A stretch of 64,000 nt of DNA from CAZNPU01 sp964575335 (GTDB lineage Bacteria > Planctomycetota > Phycisphaerae > Phycisphaerales > SM1A02). Every line of letters begins with the position of its first letter. Positions within the stretch are counted from its first letter, which is position 1. Made by a program: the position numbers and the translations under genes. The notes under the pieces are model-generated. The model made no database searches, was not told the DNA's origin, and saw nothing but the letters and a program-made list of their open reading frames with translations. Location: contig CAZNPU010000014.1 in the NCBI GenBank assembly GCA_964575335.1, forward strand, positions 7,829 to 71,828, given 5' to 3'. Positions 18,348 to 27,281 of this stretch are shown here, one piece after another.

Positions 18348-20558
18348 ATGGCCACGAGTTCTCCTCACAAGAAAGACCCATGCACCCATCCGTCGATGCG
18401 CGCGCAGCATCAGGACAAGGGCAGCGTGAGTTTGCCGGTGCTGCCTGCGACAGGCGGGAAAAAGCAGACAATTCGGCCGTCCAAAAACAGCACGCGTCGC
18501 GCCATCGTGCTGGGCCTGGTGCAGTTGCTCATCATCATTCACGTTGTGCTGTGGGCGGTTGGCGCGTTCGACGGGAAGACGATATCGCCGGTTGAGCCGT
18601 CTGAGGCGATGGAGTTTGTGAAAAACGGCGTGGTGAACGCGGGGGTGATCTTCTTTGCGCTGGCGCTGCTGTCCACGCTGATTCTGGGCCGGTGGTTCTG
18701 CGGCTGGGGATGTCACGTGGTGATGCTGCAGGATCTCTGCGGCTGGATGATGAAGAAGATGGGGATTCGCCCCAAGCCGTTCCGGTCACGGGTACTGGTG
18801 TACGTGCCGCTGTTGCTGGCGCTGTATATGTTCGTCTGGCCGGCGGTGTATCGATGGGGGTTTGCGCCGGTTACTGAGCAGCTTTCCGCCAGGCACAGCT
18901 GGATACCGCATTTTGGTCCTCCGCCGCCGTGGCCGGGTCTGTCGACTGAACTGATCACCACCGATTTCTGGAAAACATTCCCCGGCGTGATGGTGGCGAT
19001 TCCGTTTTTGCTGATCTGCGGTTTCGCATGCGTGTATTTTCTCGGCGCCAAGGGCTTCTGCACCTACGGCTGTCCGTATGGTGGCTTCTTCGCGCCGGCG
19101 GACAAACTCGCGCCCGGACGCATTCTCGTCACCGACGCCTGCGAACAGTGCGGCCACTGCACAGCGGTATGCACCAGCAACGTGCGCGTGCATGATGAAG
19201 TGCGCGAGTACGGCATGGTGGTCGATCCCGGATGCATGAAGTGTCTGGACTGCGTCAGCGTGTGCCCGAATGAAGCGCTGTATTTCGGCTTCAGCAAGCC
19301 TGCTGTGATGAAAGGCCAGGCGAAGAACAAGCCGCCGAAGCGCGTTTACGATCTCACGCTGCGCGGGGAAGTGGGCATTGCCGTTGTGTTTGCGCTGGTG
19401 TTCTTTTCGTTCCGCGGCGACGTCATGCGTTTCCCGCTGCTGATGGCGGCCGGCGCAACGGGTGTGATCACGTTTCTCATCTGGAAGTTCTGGCGATTGC
19501 TGCGCGATCCGAACGTGAATCTGTATCGCCGCCAGCTCAAGCTTAAGGGTGTGATCAAGTCGGCCGGATGGGCATACGCTGCGATTGCGGTGATGGTGAT
19601 TGCGTTTACGCTGCACAGCGGCGCGATCAACCTGGTGATGGCGTGGGCGATGTATCACGACGCGAAGGTTGACATACCGCCGGAGGTCACGTTTGCGCCC
19701 AATCCATTGCCGATGCCCCAGGAGATGGTTCCGCATGCGGAGCGTGCAATTGCGCTGTATGACGCTGTAGCGCGCTGGCGCTTGCCGGGCATGAACCAAC
19801 TGGGCATGAAGCCGGTTGATGTCGACCTGCGTGCTGCGCGAATCGAATGTGTTCAGCTCGCCTTCGACAAGGCGGAGCGCCGCTTGCGCGAAGCCGCATT
19901 GCGCGACGGCCAGACCGATGCGCTGGTTTCCAGTCTGATGTGGGTGATGACGGCACAGAATCGCATGATCGAAGGCATCGAATACGGTCAGCAGATGCTG
20001 CTGGAAGAAGAATCGATGCCGAAAACGCTCGAATCGTTTATTCAATTAACGAGCGCCACGGGCGACATGCAGCGTGCGATCTCGGTGTGCCAGGAGCGGC
20101 TGGAGCGTTTTCCTGATGAACTGACCACAATGCGCTGGCTGTCGATGGTGCTGGGATGGACAGGCGATTTCGAGCAGAGCATCAGGCTGACAAAGCGAAC
20201 AATCGAGATTGATCCGACGAATCCCGCAGCGATGAGTTTTCTGGCAAGCATGCAGGCTGAGGCCGGCCGAATTGATGAAGCGCTGAATACGCTTCGCGAT
20301 GCGGTGAAGCGCTTTCCCAACAACGTGCATCTTGCGCTGACATTGGCGGGCGGGCTTGGTGAAAACGGCCATATCGACGAAGCCATCGAAGTGCTGCGCG
20401 AAGCGGTGAAGCGCCATCCAGATCACCTGCACGTCAACGGGCTTCTTGCTGCAATGCTGGAGCATGCCGGCCGATCTGAAGAAGCTCAGCCATATCGCGA
20501 AAAGGCAGAGCAACTGCAGCGGGAACTGGAATTGTCATCCAACGCAGCTGCACACTGA
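18348..20558 (+). CDS. NapH/NosR-like polyferredoxin membrane protein fused to TPR domain
   Basis: This 736-residue inner-membrane electron-transfer protein has a first helix at about 52-72. GRWFCGWGC at 115-122 and KGFCTYGCP at 236-243 are the paired Cys motifs of NapH/NosR/CcoG-type proteins. Two 4Fe-4S ferredoxin sites (CEQCGHCTAVC at 265-275 and CMKCLDCVSVC at 296-306) follow, then three further helices up to about 425. From about residue 505 to the end lie soluble tetratricopeptide repeats, for example IDEALNTLRDAVKRFPNN. The family passes electrons from quinol to periplasmic or assembly partners, but no such partner is nearby. The TPR fusion suggests a scaffold role. No Shine-Dalgarno sequence is visible, and ATG 18396 is an alternative start. 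Confidence 0.88.
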   Translation: MATSSPHKKDPCTHPSMRAQHQDKGSVSLPVLPATGGKKQTIRPSKNSTRRAIVLGLVQLLIIIHVVLWAVGAFDGKTISPVEPSEAMEFVKNGVVNAGVIFFALALLSTLILGRWFCGWGCHVVMLQDLCGWMMKKMGIRPKPFRSRVLVYVPLLLALYMFVWPAVYRWGFAPVTEQLSARHSWIPHFGPPPPWPGLSTELITTDFWKTFPGVMVAIPFLLICGFACVYFLGAKGFCTYGCPYGGFFAPADKLAPGRILVTDACEQCGHCTAVCTSNVRVHDEVREYGMVVDPGCMKCLDCVSVCPNEALYFGFSKPAVMKGQAKNKPPKRVYDLTLRGEVGIAVVFALVFFSFRGDVMRFPLLMAAGATGVITFLIWKFWRLLRDPNVNLYRRQLKLKGVIKSAGWAYAAIAVMVIAFTLHSGAINLVMAWAMYHDAKVDIPPEVTFAPNPLPMPQEMVPHAERAIALYDAVARWRLPGMNQLGMKPVDVDLRAARIECVQLAFDKAERRLREAALRDGQTDALVSSLMWVMTAQNRMIEGIEYGQQMLLEEESMPKTLESFIQLTSATGDMQRAISVCQERLERFPDELTTMRWLSMVLGWTGDFEQSIRLTKRTIEIDPTNPAAMSFLASMQAEAGRIDEALNTLRDAVKRFPNNVHLALTLAGGLGENGHIDEAIEVLREAVKRHPDHLHVNGLLAAMLEHAGRSEEAQPYREKAEQLQRELELSSNAAAH

Positions 20559-20606
20559 TCGCGCTGACCGCGCCCGCAGAAGCGCGTGCGCCTGCTGCGG
20601 GCCAAT

Positions 20607-20629
20607 CACAATGCAAGCGATGCATTGTG
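20607..20629. terminator. stem-loop between convergent genes
   Basis: CACAATGCA and TGCATTGTG pair around AGCGA, between the TPR fusion gene and ptsN. There is no T-run, so terminator function is uncertain. Confidence 0.4.
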
Positions 20630-20653
20630 CCGTGCGCGTGCGACCTGCTTGGC

Positions 20654-21115
20654 TTATTGGTTACGTTCAGCCTGTGCGAAAAGGTTGTACAGGTCTTCAG
20701 CGCTCTGCGTGGCGTAGGCGGAAGCGCGGAACTTCGGGTCGGCCATGAGGCGGCTGATCTTGCCCAGGGCCTGAATGTGATCGGAAGTCTTATCCGGCGG
20801 AGAAATCAGCAGCACGATGAGCTTGACGGGCTTGTTGTCGATGGAGCCGAAATCAATCGGCTGGGCCGGTCGGCCCATGGCAATAACCAGATTGCGCGAT
20901 GCTTTTGATTTCCCGTGCGGAATCGCCAGCCCTTCGCCAATGCCGGTGGTGCGCTGCTGCTCGCGCTCCCACACCACCTTTTTGAGTACGTCGGGCTGAT
21001 TGACCAAACCTGCAGCGGCGATCGTATCGACCAGTTCGTCGATCGCGCCTTTCTTGTCGCTGGAGGTCAGCGGCACCTTAATCGCCTTGGGTGACAAAAT
21101 ATCAAGAATATTCAT
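20654..21115 (-). CDS. ptsN: PTS EIIA-like nitrogen-regulatory protein
   Basis: This 153-residue single-domain EIIA of the fructose/Ntr type carries the phosphorylatable His67 in GLAIPHGKS. The preceding WEREQQRTTGIGEG and the later VLLISPPDKTSDHIQALGKI match the family closely. It probably acts as a regulator receiving phosphate from HPr/NPr rather than in sugar uptake, because no EIIB or EIIC gene is adjacent. It lies downstream of rsmB on the same strand, 159 bases away, so co-transcription is possible. Confidence 0.92.
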   Translation of the reverse strand: MNILDILSPKAIKVPLTSSDKKGAIDELVDTIAAAGLVNQPDVLKKVVWEREQQRTTGIGEGLAIPHGKSKASRNLVIAMGRPAQPIDFGSIDNKPVKLIVLLISPPDKTSDHIQALGKISRLMADPKFRASAYATQSAEDLYNLFAQAERNQ

Positions 21116-21274
21116 GGCGACACGCCAGTGAGGAAATGCACAAAGTCATAGCAAAAAGGAGAAGGTCAGAGTCGAGAGCGATGGCGGGCGGCCGATCGCA
21201 CCAACGACGGGTGGGGCATCGTAGCCGTTGATCGCGCAGCTGTGAAGCCGACTGCAAAACAGACATGCCCAGCG

Positions 21275-22636
21275 TCATCCGGTGCGCTGGAAAATGGCGA
21301 AATACCCGCCATCGGCATAGGTCTGCGGCGGATCGCCCGGCACCGACTGCGGCAGCCGCACACGTGCCTGCAGAATCGTAAACGGGTGCCACCTGCACAG
21401 CCACTCGGCCTGGCGCTGATTTTCCGCCGGTTCGATGCTGCACGTTGAATACACCAGCCGGCCCTGCTGAGTCAACAGCGGCAGCGAATCAGCCATGATC
21501 TGTCGCTGCAGGTCCGCCAACGTGCGGATCGACTGCTCGCTGAGCCGGTACTTGGCTTCCACCCGCCGCGCCAGGACGCCGGTGTTGGAGCACGGTACGT
21601 CGAGAAACACCAGATCTGCCTGGGCGTCGAATTCGCGCAGGTGGCGATAGGCGACAACCTGCACGCGATCGTGGTGAGCAAACTGCTCACGAAGAATAGC
21701 AAAACGCTGCTCGTCAATATCGCTGGCGACGATCCGGGCATGAGGGTGAGCCGCTGCGAGCTGGCGCGTTTTGGTGCCCTTGCCCGCACAGGCGTCAATG
21801 ATCAGGGAGGGCGGCGGATGCAGCGATGCGCTGGCGATCGCTGGCGCTGCAGAAGTCGGATCCTGCACGATCGCGTCGGGATGGCTGGCCAGAAAGTCGC
21901 GCAGCGAACTGCGCTCGCCGGTAAAAACAAAAAAGCCGGGTTCTTCATGCGGCTGCAGCGCAGGGCTTGCAGCGGCGTCGGAAATTCCATGAATGAGGAT
22001 CGGCGCGTGGACGAGGCTGTGCAGCGCAAGCGTGATGGTCTGGGCGTGGCCGTGGACGGTCAGCCAGTGGGCAAGAAGCCGCTCGGGATGCGATGTCTGC
22101 TGGGCGAGGCGACGAACCGGATCGCTGGCGAAAACCGGCGCGGTGAACTTCCACACGCGGCCGTCGTGCAGCGGCATCTCATCGCGCTCAAACGGTGCAT
22201 AATCCTCGCTGTGATGCTCCGATACCGCCTTCGATACGGTTGTTGAAGCGCGCAGCTCGCCTCGCAGGTTGGCTACTTTGCGAAGCACAGCATTGACCAA
22301 GCCGCCTGCTTTGAAGCGCACGTTCGACTTGGCCCACTCGACAGCTTCGTTGATGACCGCATGATCGGGCAGGCGCTCCAGCATGAGAAGCTGGGCTGCG
22401 CCGACCAGCAGCACAGCCTGGAGCTTGGCTTCCAGCTTTGCCCACGGCCGGGACAACTGGCTTTCCACGACGGTGGCCAGTGTGAGCCAGCGCCGCATGA
22501 CGGCATGTTCGATGGCTGCCGCCAGGCCGGCGTCCCGCTCGTCAAGGCCGGTGGTATCCAATGGCGAAAGATCGACGTCGGGAAAACGTCGAGCCTGGGC
22601 AGCGATACGGACAGTCACAACGTCGCGGGCAGTCAT
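21275..22636 (-). CDS. rsmB: 16S rRNA (cytosine-C5)-methyltransferase, RsmB/Sun family
   Basis: This SAM-dependent enzyme methylates a cytosine of 16S rRNA (C967 in E. coli). The N-terminal NusB-like RNA-binding domain covers about residues 10-130 (LPDHAVINEAVEWAK). The methyltransferase domain has DACAGKGTKTRQLA (SAM site), the motif IV DVPCSNTGVL Cys and the motif VI VYSTCSIEPAENQ Cys. The open frame reaches 22900, but the ATG at 22636 gives the usual family start and length (453 residues). The upstream part is Cys-rich and unlike the family. A nine-base-pair hairpin lies at 22758-22781 in what would be its leader. Confidence 0.93.
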   Translation of the reverse strand: MTARDVVTVRIAAQARRFPDVDLSPLDTTGLDERDAGLAAAIEHAVMRRWLTLATVVESQLSRPWAKLEAKLQAVLLVGAAQLLMLERLPDHAVINEAVEWAKSNVRFKAGGLVNAVLRKVANLRGELRASTTVSKAVSEHHSEDYAPFERDEMPLHDGRVWKFTAPVFASDPVRRLAQQTSHPERLLAHWLTVHGHAQTITLALHSLVHAPILIHGISDAAASPALQPHEEPGFFVFTGERSSLRDFLASHPDAIVQDPTSAAPAIASASLHPPPSLIIDACAGKGTKTRQLAAAHPHARIVASDIDEQRFAILREQFAHHDRVQVVAYRHLREFDAQADLVFLDVPCSNTGVLARRVEAKYRLSEQSIRTLADLQRQIMADSLPLLTQQGRLVYSTCSIEPAENQRQAEWLCRWHPFTILQARVRLPQSVPGDPPQTYADGGYFAIFQRTG

Positions 22637-23106
22637 GGAATGGGTGAACTGTATGCCGCTCAATCCATCAGCCAAGGCGGTTGTGTGCGCCAGACCCCGC
22701 TTTGTTCTGTCGCAGGTTGCGTGCGATGTGCCGATAACGTTGCTGCGGCGCATGCCATGCTGCGCAAGAATGCGCAGCATCCGCTCATGCACATACGACC
22801 GCTCACAGCGACCAGGTGTGCACGCTTTCAGGCAAAAAGAGCACTCTTTTGACCCGAAAGAGCCGGCGGGGCAGGCGCAGGGCGCAGCACAATCCGCCAT
22901 TTGGCGTTCGTTGTGCGCCCAGGCGGTGGGGGTTCACTGCCTGCTGGCTGCTGATCAATGTCCGGCGTCTTGTGCCTGATATTTCCTGATGGTTCGGGCT
23001 GCAATCCAGTAAAACCGCGTCTGAAAACAGTCGATTCAAGTGCAGGGAGTGCACGCCGGCTCGGTCAGATCTGCATTCATTGCAGAAGCAGCGGAATCAT
23101 CTCACC
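22637..23106. other. 470-bp divergent intergenic region with hairpins
   Basis: This region separates rsmB and the small gene at 23107. It holds a perfect stem ATGCTGCGC/GCGCAGCAT (22758-22781, loop AAGAAT) and an AAAAGAG-CA-CTCTTTT palindrome (22835-22850). No gene is supported. The extended rsmB frame here is unlikely to be translated. Confidence 0.45.
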
Positions 23107-23469
23107 ATGGCGAAGATAACTGGCGCGACCAACACGCAGAAAACCATCATGCTTGCGCTGGCGGAAGGCTGGCGTCTTCGGCTGGCGGATCGGCATGGCT
23201 GGTGTCTGTTTCAGCCCGGACGTGAGCGGCCGTTCTCACAGGTTGCGCGCAGCACCGTGGAAAAGATGACGCAAAATGGCTGGCTCACCGCGGGGATCGC
23301 CACCAAGGAACTGAACTTTCGTCCGGAGAAGCTGCTGACGACAAGCGGCCGCCGCTATGCCCAGAAGCTGATCGACACGCGATGGGCTGAGAACTACCAG
23401 TGGGATCCATACCGAACCGCCGACAGCATCGACCCCAATTCATCCTGCGCTGACCAACTGGCAGCGTGA
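23107..23469 (+). CDS. small basic protein of unknown function
   Basis: This 120-residue protein has no membrane segment. Its middle (VARSTVEKMTQNGWLTAG and LTTSGRRYAQKL) has the feel of a winged-helix unit, and TTSGRRYA is common in phage or plasmid MarR-like proteins, but I cannot name a family. I chose the ATG at 23107, and an in-frame start at 23080 exists. It is convergent with the lipoprotein gene at 23496. Confidence 0.6.
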   Translation: MAKITGATNTQKTIMLALAEGWRLRLADRHGWCLFQPGRERPFSQVARSTVEKMTQNGWLTAGIATKELNFRPEKLLTTSGRRYAQKLIDTRWAENYQWDPYRTADSIDPNSSCADQLAA

Positions 23470-23495
23470 GTCGGCTGTTCTGATGCAGCGAGCGA

Positions 23496-24068
23496 TCAGG
23501 GGGATGAAGATGCAGCAAGATCCGGCGCATCTGAACGCGAACGGTCCGGCATGCCTGGTTGAGCAGGGGGAACCTGCAGCGGAGCAACAATCGGCGACTC
23601 TTCCACCGGCAGCAGCGGCAGGTGGTTGATGCCAAGCTGCCGATCGATGCTCGATAAAACCAGCCGTGATACCGCCATGTCGCCCATAACGCCCACGCGC
23701 ACGTTGACCTTGGTGATCATCGGGCTTTTCTTCTGCAGCTTGACCTTGAACTCCGGCCCGTTGCCCGTTCGGCCGCGAATGTACGCATCATGCTCTCCCT
23801 GACGGAGCGTGCGAACCTCAAGCTGCATTTCTTTCATGGCTTCCAGCGTGGCGGCGATTACCTGGTCCAGTGGCACCAGTCGCGCCGCCTGCAGTTCGCC
23901 ACGGATGAACGCCTCTGCCTGTCCCTGCGCCAATCCAAATCCTGCAGTTGCCCCGGCGGCAGCAAGGACCGCTGATGAAGCGCAGCCGCCAAGCGACAGC
24001 AATGACCCTGCGCACGCTGAGATGAGCAGGGGTATCAGCAGAAATCGTTGAATGCGATCGATCGTCAT
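23496..24068 (-). CDS. DUF3568-like lipoprotein
   Basis: The N-terminus of this 190-residue protein is a lipoprotein signal with lipobox LGGC near residue 28. A glycine/alanine segment follows, then a domain with AATLEAMKEMQLEVRTLRQG and VRVGVMGDMAVSRLVLSSID. This pattern resembles DUF3568 lipoproteins, whose function is unknown. The tail is Pro/Ser-rich. The open frame extends further upstream. Starts at 24068 and 24107 both give a lipoprotein signal, and I prefer the shorter because its n-region is cleaner. Confidence 0.75.
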   Translation of the reverse strand: MTIDRIQRFLLIPLLISACAGSLLSLGGCASSAVLAAAGATAGFGLAQGQAEAFIRGELQAARLVPLDQVIAATLEAMKEMQLEVRTLRQGEHDAYIRGRTGNGPEFKVKLQKKSPMITKVNVRVGVMGDMAVSRLVLSSIDRQLGINHLPLLPVEESPIVAPLQVPPAQPGMPDRSRSDAPDLAASSSP

Positions 24069-24459
24069 GCAGACCTGTGAGCGGAATCTTCGAAACAGTG
24101 CGTGCATGGAAACATACGAACGCCCCCGACGCAACAGAGAAAACCATGGTATCGCATCGCAGGGTTTGTGCTGCACAGGGATGTTGTCGCTGCGGTTGTC
24201 GGGGTTGATTGAACGCTGCGCACCAGCTGGAGAAACTGCGAGATAACAAAGCTGCCAAGGGGGGAAGGCGGGGCAGCGGCCAGCGAGCCCAGCTGTTGAG
24301 CGTCGCAAAATTTGCGTGACTTCAAACCGCTGTTTTTGCCATTTTCCGCCAGCCGGCAGCAGGTTGGGCATCGAATAGGCATATGGAACTGTGCGTTGGG
24401 TGCAGCACGCTGCTGTCGTTCGTCAACACCCATTGGTTGGTTTGTTTGGAAAGGACATC

Positions 24460-26232
24460 ATGCCAGGACAGCAGGCTGATCCGCAGTGCTGGGATGTTGC
24501 GGGGCGAAATGACGCATGGGGCGCAGGCCATCAGGCGCGAGATGCTGATGAAAGGCAATGTCGGCAGGAAGCTGCCCAAAGCCGAACGCGCCGATGCCGA
24601 ACGTTCAGCGCGTGTCGCTTTTTTCTTTCCGGCACGCAGCGTCTTTGGTCTCCTGGGAGGCACTCTGCTGCAACTGCGCTTCTGACGCTTGGATTGGGCG
24701 CAAGCAGCATCTCAGCGGCGACGGTTTACAGCGCCGATGCAGGCGCAGGAACGCCAGTCAGTACGTTGGACGTGGTCTCGCCGATTTATTATCCGGTTCA
24801 GCACAATCTCAGCGCAGCTGCGGATGAACATATTGTGCCCGAAGACCTGCTGCGCGAGTTCATGCTCCGCCATACCGCAATGGATTATCCTGCTGCTGTG
24901 GAAGCAGCGATGCGGCTGGTGGCGCTTGTGCCGGATCGCCCGATTGGTCATTACAACCTGGCCTGCGCGCTCAGCCGTCTACGGCGACTGGATGAAGCTG
25001 CTGATGCGCTTGAACGGGCGATTCAATGCGGCTGGCGCGATCTGGCGCATCTGTTGCTTGATCCCGATTTGCACGCGCTTCGCAGCACGCAGCGCTATGC
25101 ACAGGCAATCGCAATGCTGCGCGAACTGATCGAAGCGGAGCGCATCGCGCCGTGCCCGCTGCGCAATAAGGAAGCATGGCGCACGATTGCAGAGGAACTC
25201 AGTGAGCACGCGCCGGCGCTGATGCAGCGGCATCATGTGCCCGGTCTGTCAATTGCGCTGGTGCATGATGGCGAATTCGTGTGGACCAAATCGTTCGGCG
25301 TCGGCGATCGGCGTTCAACGTGCGCGCTGAATGAACATGACCGCTTTGCTGTTCATGGGCCGGCTCATCTTGTTGCGCTTCTGGCGTGTCAGTTACAGTA
25401 TCCCGGCGATGCAGCAGCGCTGGCGGACGTGCTGCATTACGCTTCGGAGCTTCGAACGATGCAGGCAAGCGCGATGCCGGCTGCTTCCCGGCCGCGGGTT
25501 GATCGCGGCACAAGGCCGGCGCTTGGACATCCAAGTAGCAGCGGGCGCAGCAATGGGGGCGATCAGAAGAATGCAGGTGTTCTAATCAGTTCGCGCAGCG
25601 ATTCAGTCGCAAAGTCATCATCGTCATCAACATCGCTGCCATCGACGCTGCGCGATCAGATAGGAATTGCTGCACAGAACGACGCCTACAGCCTGATCAG
25701 GCTTCTGATTGAGCAAACGAGCGAGCAGCGATACGCAGTTTCCTGTGAGCAGGCTGTCATGACGCCGCTGGGCCTGCAGCACACGAGCTTTGCGCCTTTG
25801 AACGATAACGGCGTGCAGCTTGTCTATGGTCACAGTGTCCTGGGCAGCGTGATGCAACTGGATTTTGCTGATGCAAAGGTCGCGCAGCAGGCTGCGATCA
25901 TGTTCACCACCGCTGAAGACTTGGCGCGTCTGATGCAGCACGCCATGCGCGATGCACATGCAGATAAAGATGCGGCTGCGTTCAACTTCAACAGCGTGCT
26001 TGAATTTGTGGATGCGATCGACAGCATGACGCCTGGCGGGCTTGGCCTTGCCATTGACGTTCAGCACACCACACTGGGCATGCGCATCGAAGTGGCGGAT
26101 ATGGTCTGCGGCATTGGGTGTCTGATGCGATGGTATCCGCAGGCCAGATCAGGCGTGGTGGTGCTGTATAACTCAGCCACCGGTCACCCTGCAGCAGTGC
26201 AGCTTGCCCAGCTCGCTCTTGGCGGTGAGTGA
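24460..26232 (+). CDS. TPR plus beta-lactamase-like protein, catalytic residues lost
   Basis: The protein has about 590 residues. A hydrophobic segment (TALLTLGLGASSISA, residues 72-86) may be an export signal after an unusually long polar N-terminus. Two tetratricopeptide-like repeats follow at about 115-190. The remainder aligns by eye with class C beta-lactamase/DD-peptidase-like hydrolases (GLSIALVHDGEFVWTKSFGVGDR near 225 and MTPLGLQHTSF near 430). The SxxK serine site is replaced by AVHGPAH, the YxN site by AQN, and no HxG triad remains, so it should be inactive. A Ser-rich linker splits the domain. AAAGGA precedes ATG 24460. The start is uncertain, and a nearby frameshift near 24,670 cannot be excluded. 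Confidence 0.65.
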   Translation: MPGQQADPQCWDVAGRNDAWGAGHQARDADERQCRQEAAQSRTRRCRTFSACRFFLSGTQRLWSPGRHSAATALLTLGLGASSISAATVYSADAGAGTPVSTLDVVSPIYYPVQHNLSAAADEHIVPEDLLREFMLRHTAMDYPAAVEAAMRLVALVPDRPIGHYNLACALSRLRRLDEAADALERAIQCGWRDLAHLLLDPDLHALRSTQRYAQAIAMLRELIEAERIAPCPLRNKEAWRTIAEELSEHAPALMQRHHVPGLSIALVHDGEFVWTKSFGVGDRRSTCALNEHDRFAVHGPAHLVALLACQLQYPGDAAALADVLHYASELRTMQASAMPAASRPRVDRGTRPALGHPSSSGRSNGGDQKNAGVLISSRSDSVAKSSSSSTSLPSTLRDQIGIAAQNDAYSLIRLLIEQTSEQRYAVSCEQAVMTPLGLQHTSFAPLNDNGVQLVYGHSVLGSVMQLDFADAKVAQQAAIMFTTAEDLARLMQHAMRDAHADKDAAAFNFNSVLEFVDAIDSMTPGGLGLAIDVQHTTLGMRIEVADMVCGIGCLMRWYPQARSGVVVLYNSATGHPAAVQLAQLALGGE

Positions 26233-26312
26233 GCAGAAAACAGTTCGGGGAATGATGCTTCATCCATCTCGGCGCTCGGGACTGGAACTCGTGCATACAG
26301 ACATAAAGACAA

Positions 26313-26339
26313 CACGCCCCGGACATAATCCGAGGCGTG
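26313..26339 (-). terminator. stem-loop terminator for the PEP-CTERM-like gene
   Basis: CACGCCCCGGA and TCCGAGGCGTG form an eleven-base stem with one mismatch around CATAA. On the minus strand it is followed by a T-rich stretch. It lies between convergent genes. Confidence 0.5.
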
Positions 26340-26420
26340 AGGCGCGCTGCACATTGATGAGCTGATCGCAATCGAGTGAGCAGCAAGTAAGTGAAAATTG
26401 GCGGTGGATTACGCAGCTTT

Positions 26421-27116
26421 TCAGCAGCGTCGTCGGCGCGTTCTCGTGAAGCCGAAGGACGCCAGCAGCAGCATTCCAGCGACGCCGGGAGTTGGAACCA
26501 GAGTCACGCGGTCGATGTCGAATGAAAAGGTCTGATCAACGCCAGCCAGTTGATCGGGCACCATCACGCCGATTTGAATGTTGCCCACATTGCTGAAGAT
26601 GGTGGAGAAGGTTGGCGGGCCTTCAAAGACAAATGCGGGATTGTCCGGCTCGATGGTGAAGGTAATGGTGGTCCATACATCGCTTTGAACCGGAGCAAAC
26701 GCCACGGCTGCCACAGCGGGGAAGTTCATGGGCGTGGCGATGCGGGCGAAGAAGGTGAGCGGAACGCCTGCATTGTGACGAACAGCAAAGCTGAAGGCGC
26801 TGACGCCGGCGTCGAGCCAGTCGCCGACCAGCGCGCCGTTGGAGCTGTTATAGCTGGCGTGGGCGCGCATCAATGCGGGCGTGTCGCCTGCAACCGCATT
26901 GGCGAAGTTGTAGGTCGTCGCGGCGTAGCTGCCGTTGTCGATTCCGCCAGCAGCGAACCAGTTCAGGTCCGCTGTGCCGGCGCTGTCGCGCCAGTTGGCG
27001 CTGCCGGCGGCGAAATCTTCAACAAAAGGAACCAGCACAGCAGATGCAGCAGGCGAGAAAACGCTGACAACTGCTGCGGCGAGAACGATGCAAGACAAAC
27101 GTGATGAACGAATCAT
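26421..27116 (-). CDS. PEP-CTERM-like sorting-signal protein
   Basis: This 231-residue exported protein has a signal peptide at residues 1-26 (cut near ASA-VL) and a beta-rich middle similar to lectin-like choice-of-anchor domains. The C-terminal tail comprises a VPTPG motif, a hydrophobic helix (MLLLASFGF) and an Arg cluster (TRTRRRRC). That tripartite tail is the hallmark of exosortase-processed PEP-CTERM proteins, here with T in place of E. AGGAG precedes the ATG. No exosortase gene is in the window. Confidence 0.8.
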   Translation of the reverse strand: MIRSSRLSCIVLAAAVVSVFSPAASAVLVPFVEDFAAGSANWRDSAGTADLNWFAAGGIDNGSYAATTYNFANAVAGDTPALMRAHASYNSSNGALVGDWLDAGVSAFSFAVRHNAGVPLTFFARIATPMNFPAVAAVAFAPVQSDVWTTITFTIEPDNPAFVFEGPPTFSTIFSNVGNIQIGVMVPDQLAGVDQTFSFDIDRVTLVPTPGVAGMLLLASFGFTRTRRRRC

Positions 27117-27281
27117 GATGGAAGGCTCCTGCCTGTCAATTCAGTCATGGTGCGTGATCATGGCGACGGCGTCCGATGGCGGTGCATGAGCAAACATCGC
27201 AGCGATGATCGTGATTGCGAAATGAATCGCATATGAACGCGAAACGTGAACGAAGGACCTCTGCAGCAAAGCTGCGGACGT

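Noticed and set aside
22637..22900. 88-residue N-terminal extension of RsmB
   Set aside because: It is Cys-rich and unlike the family. The NusB-like domain starts normally after ATG 22636.
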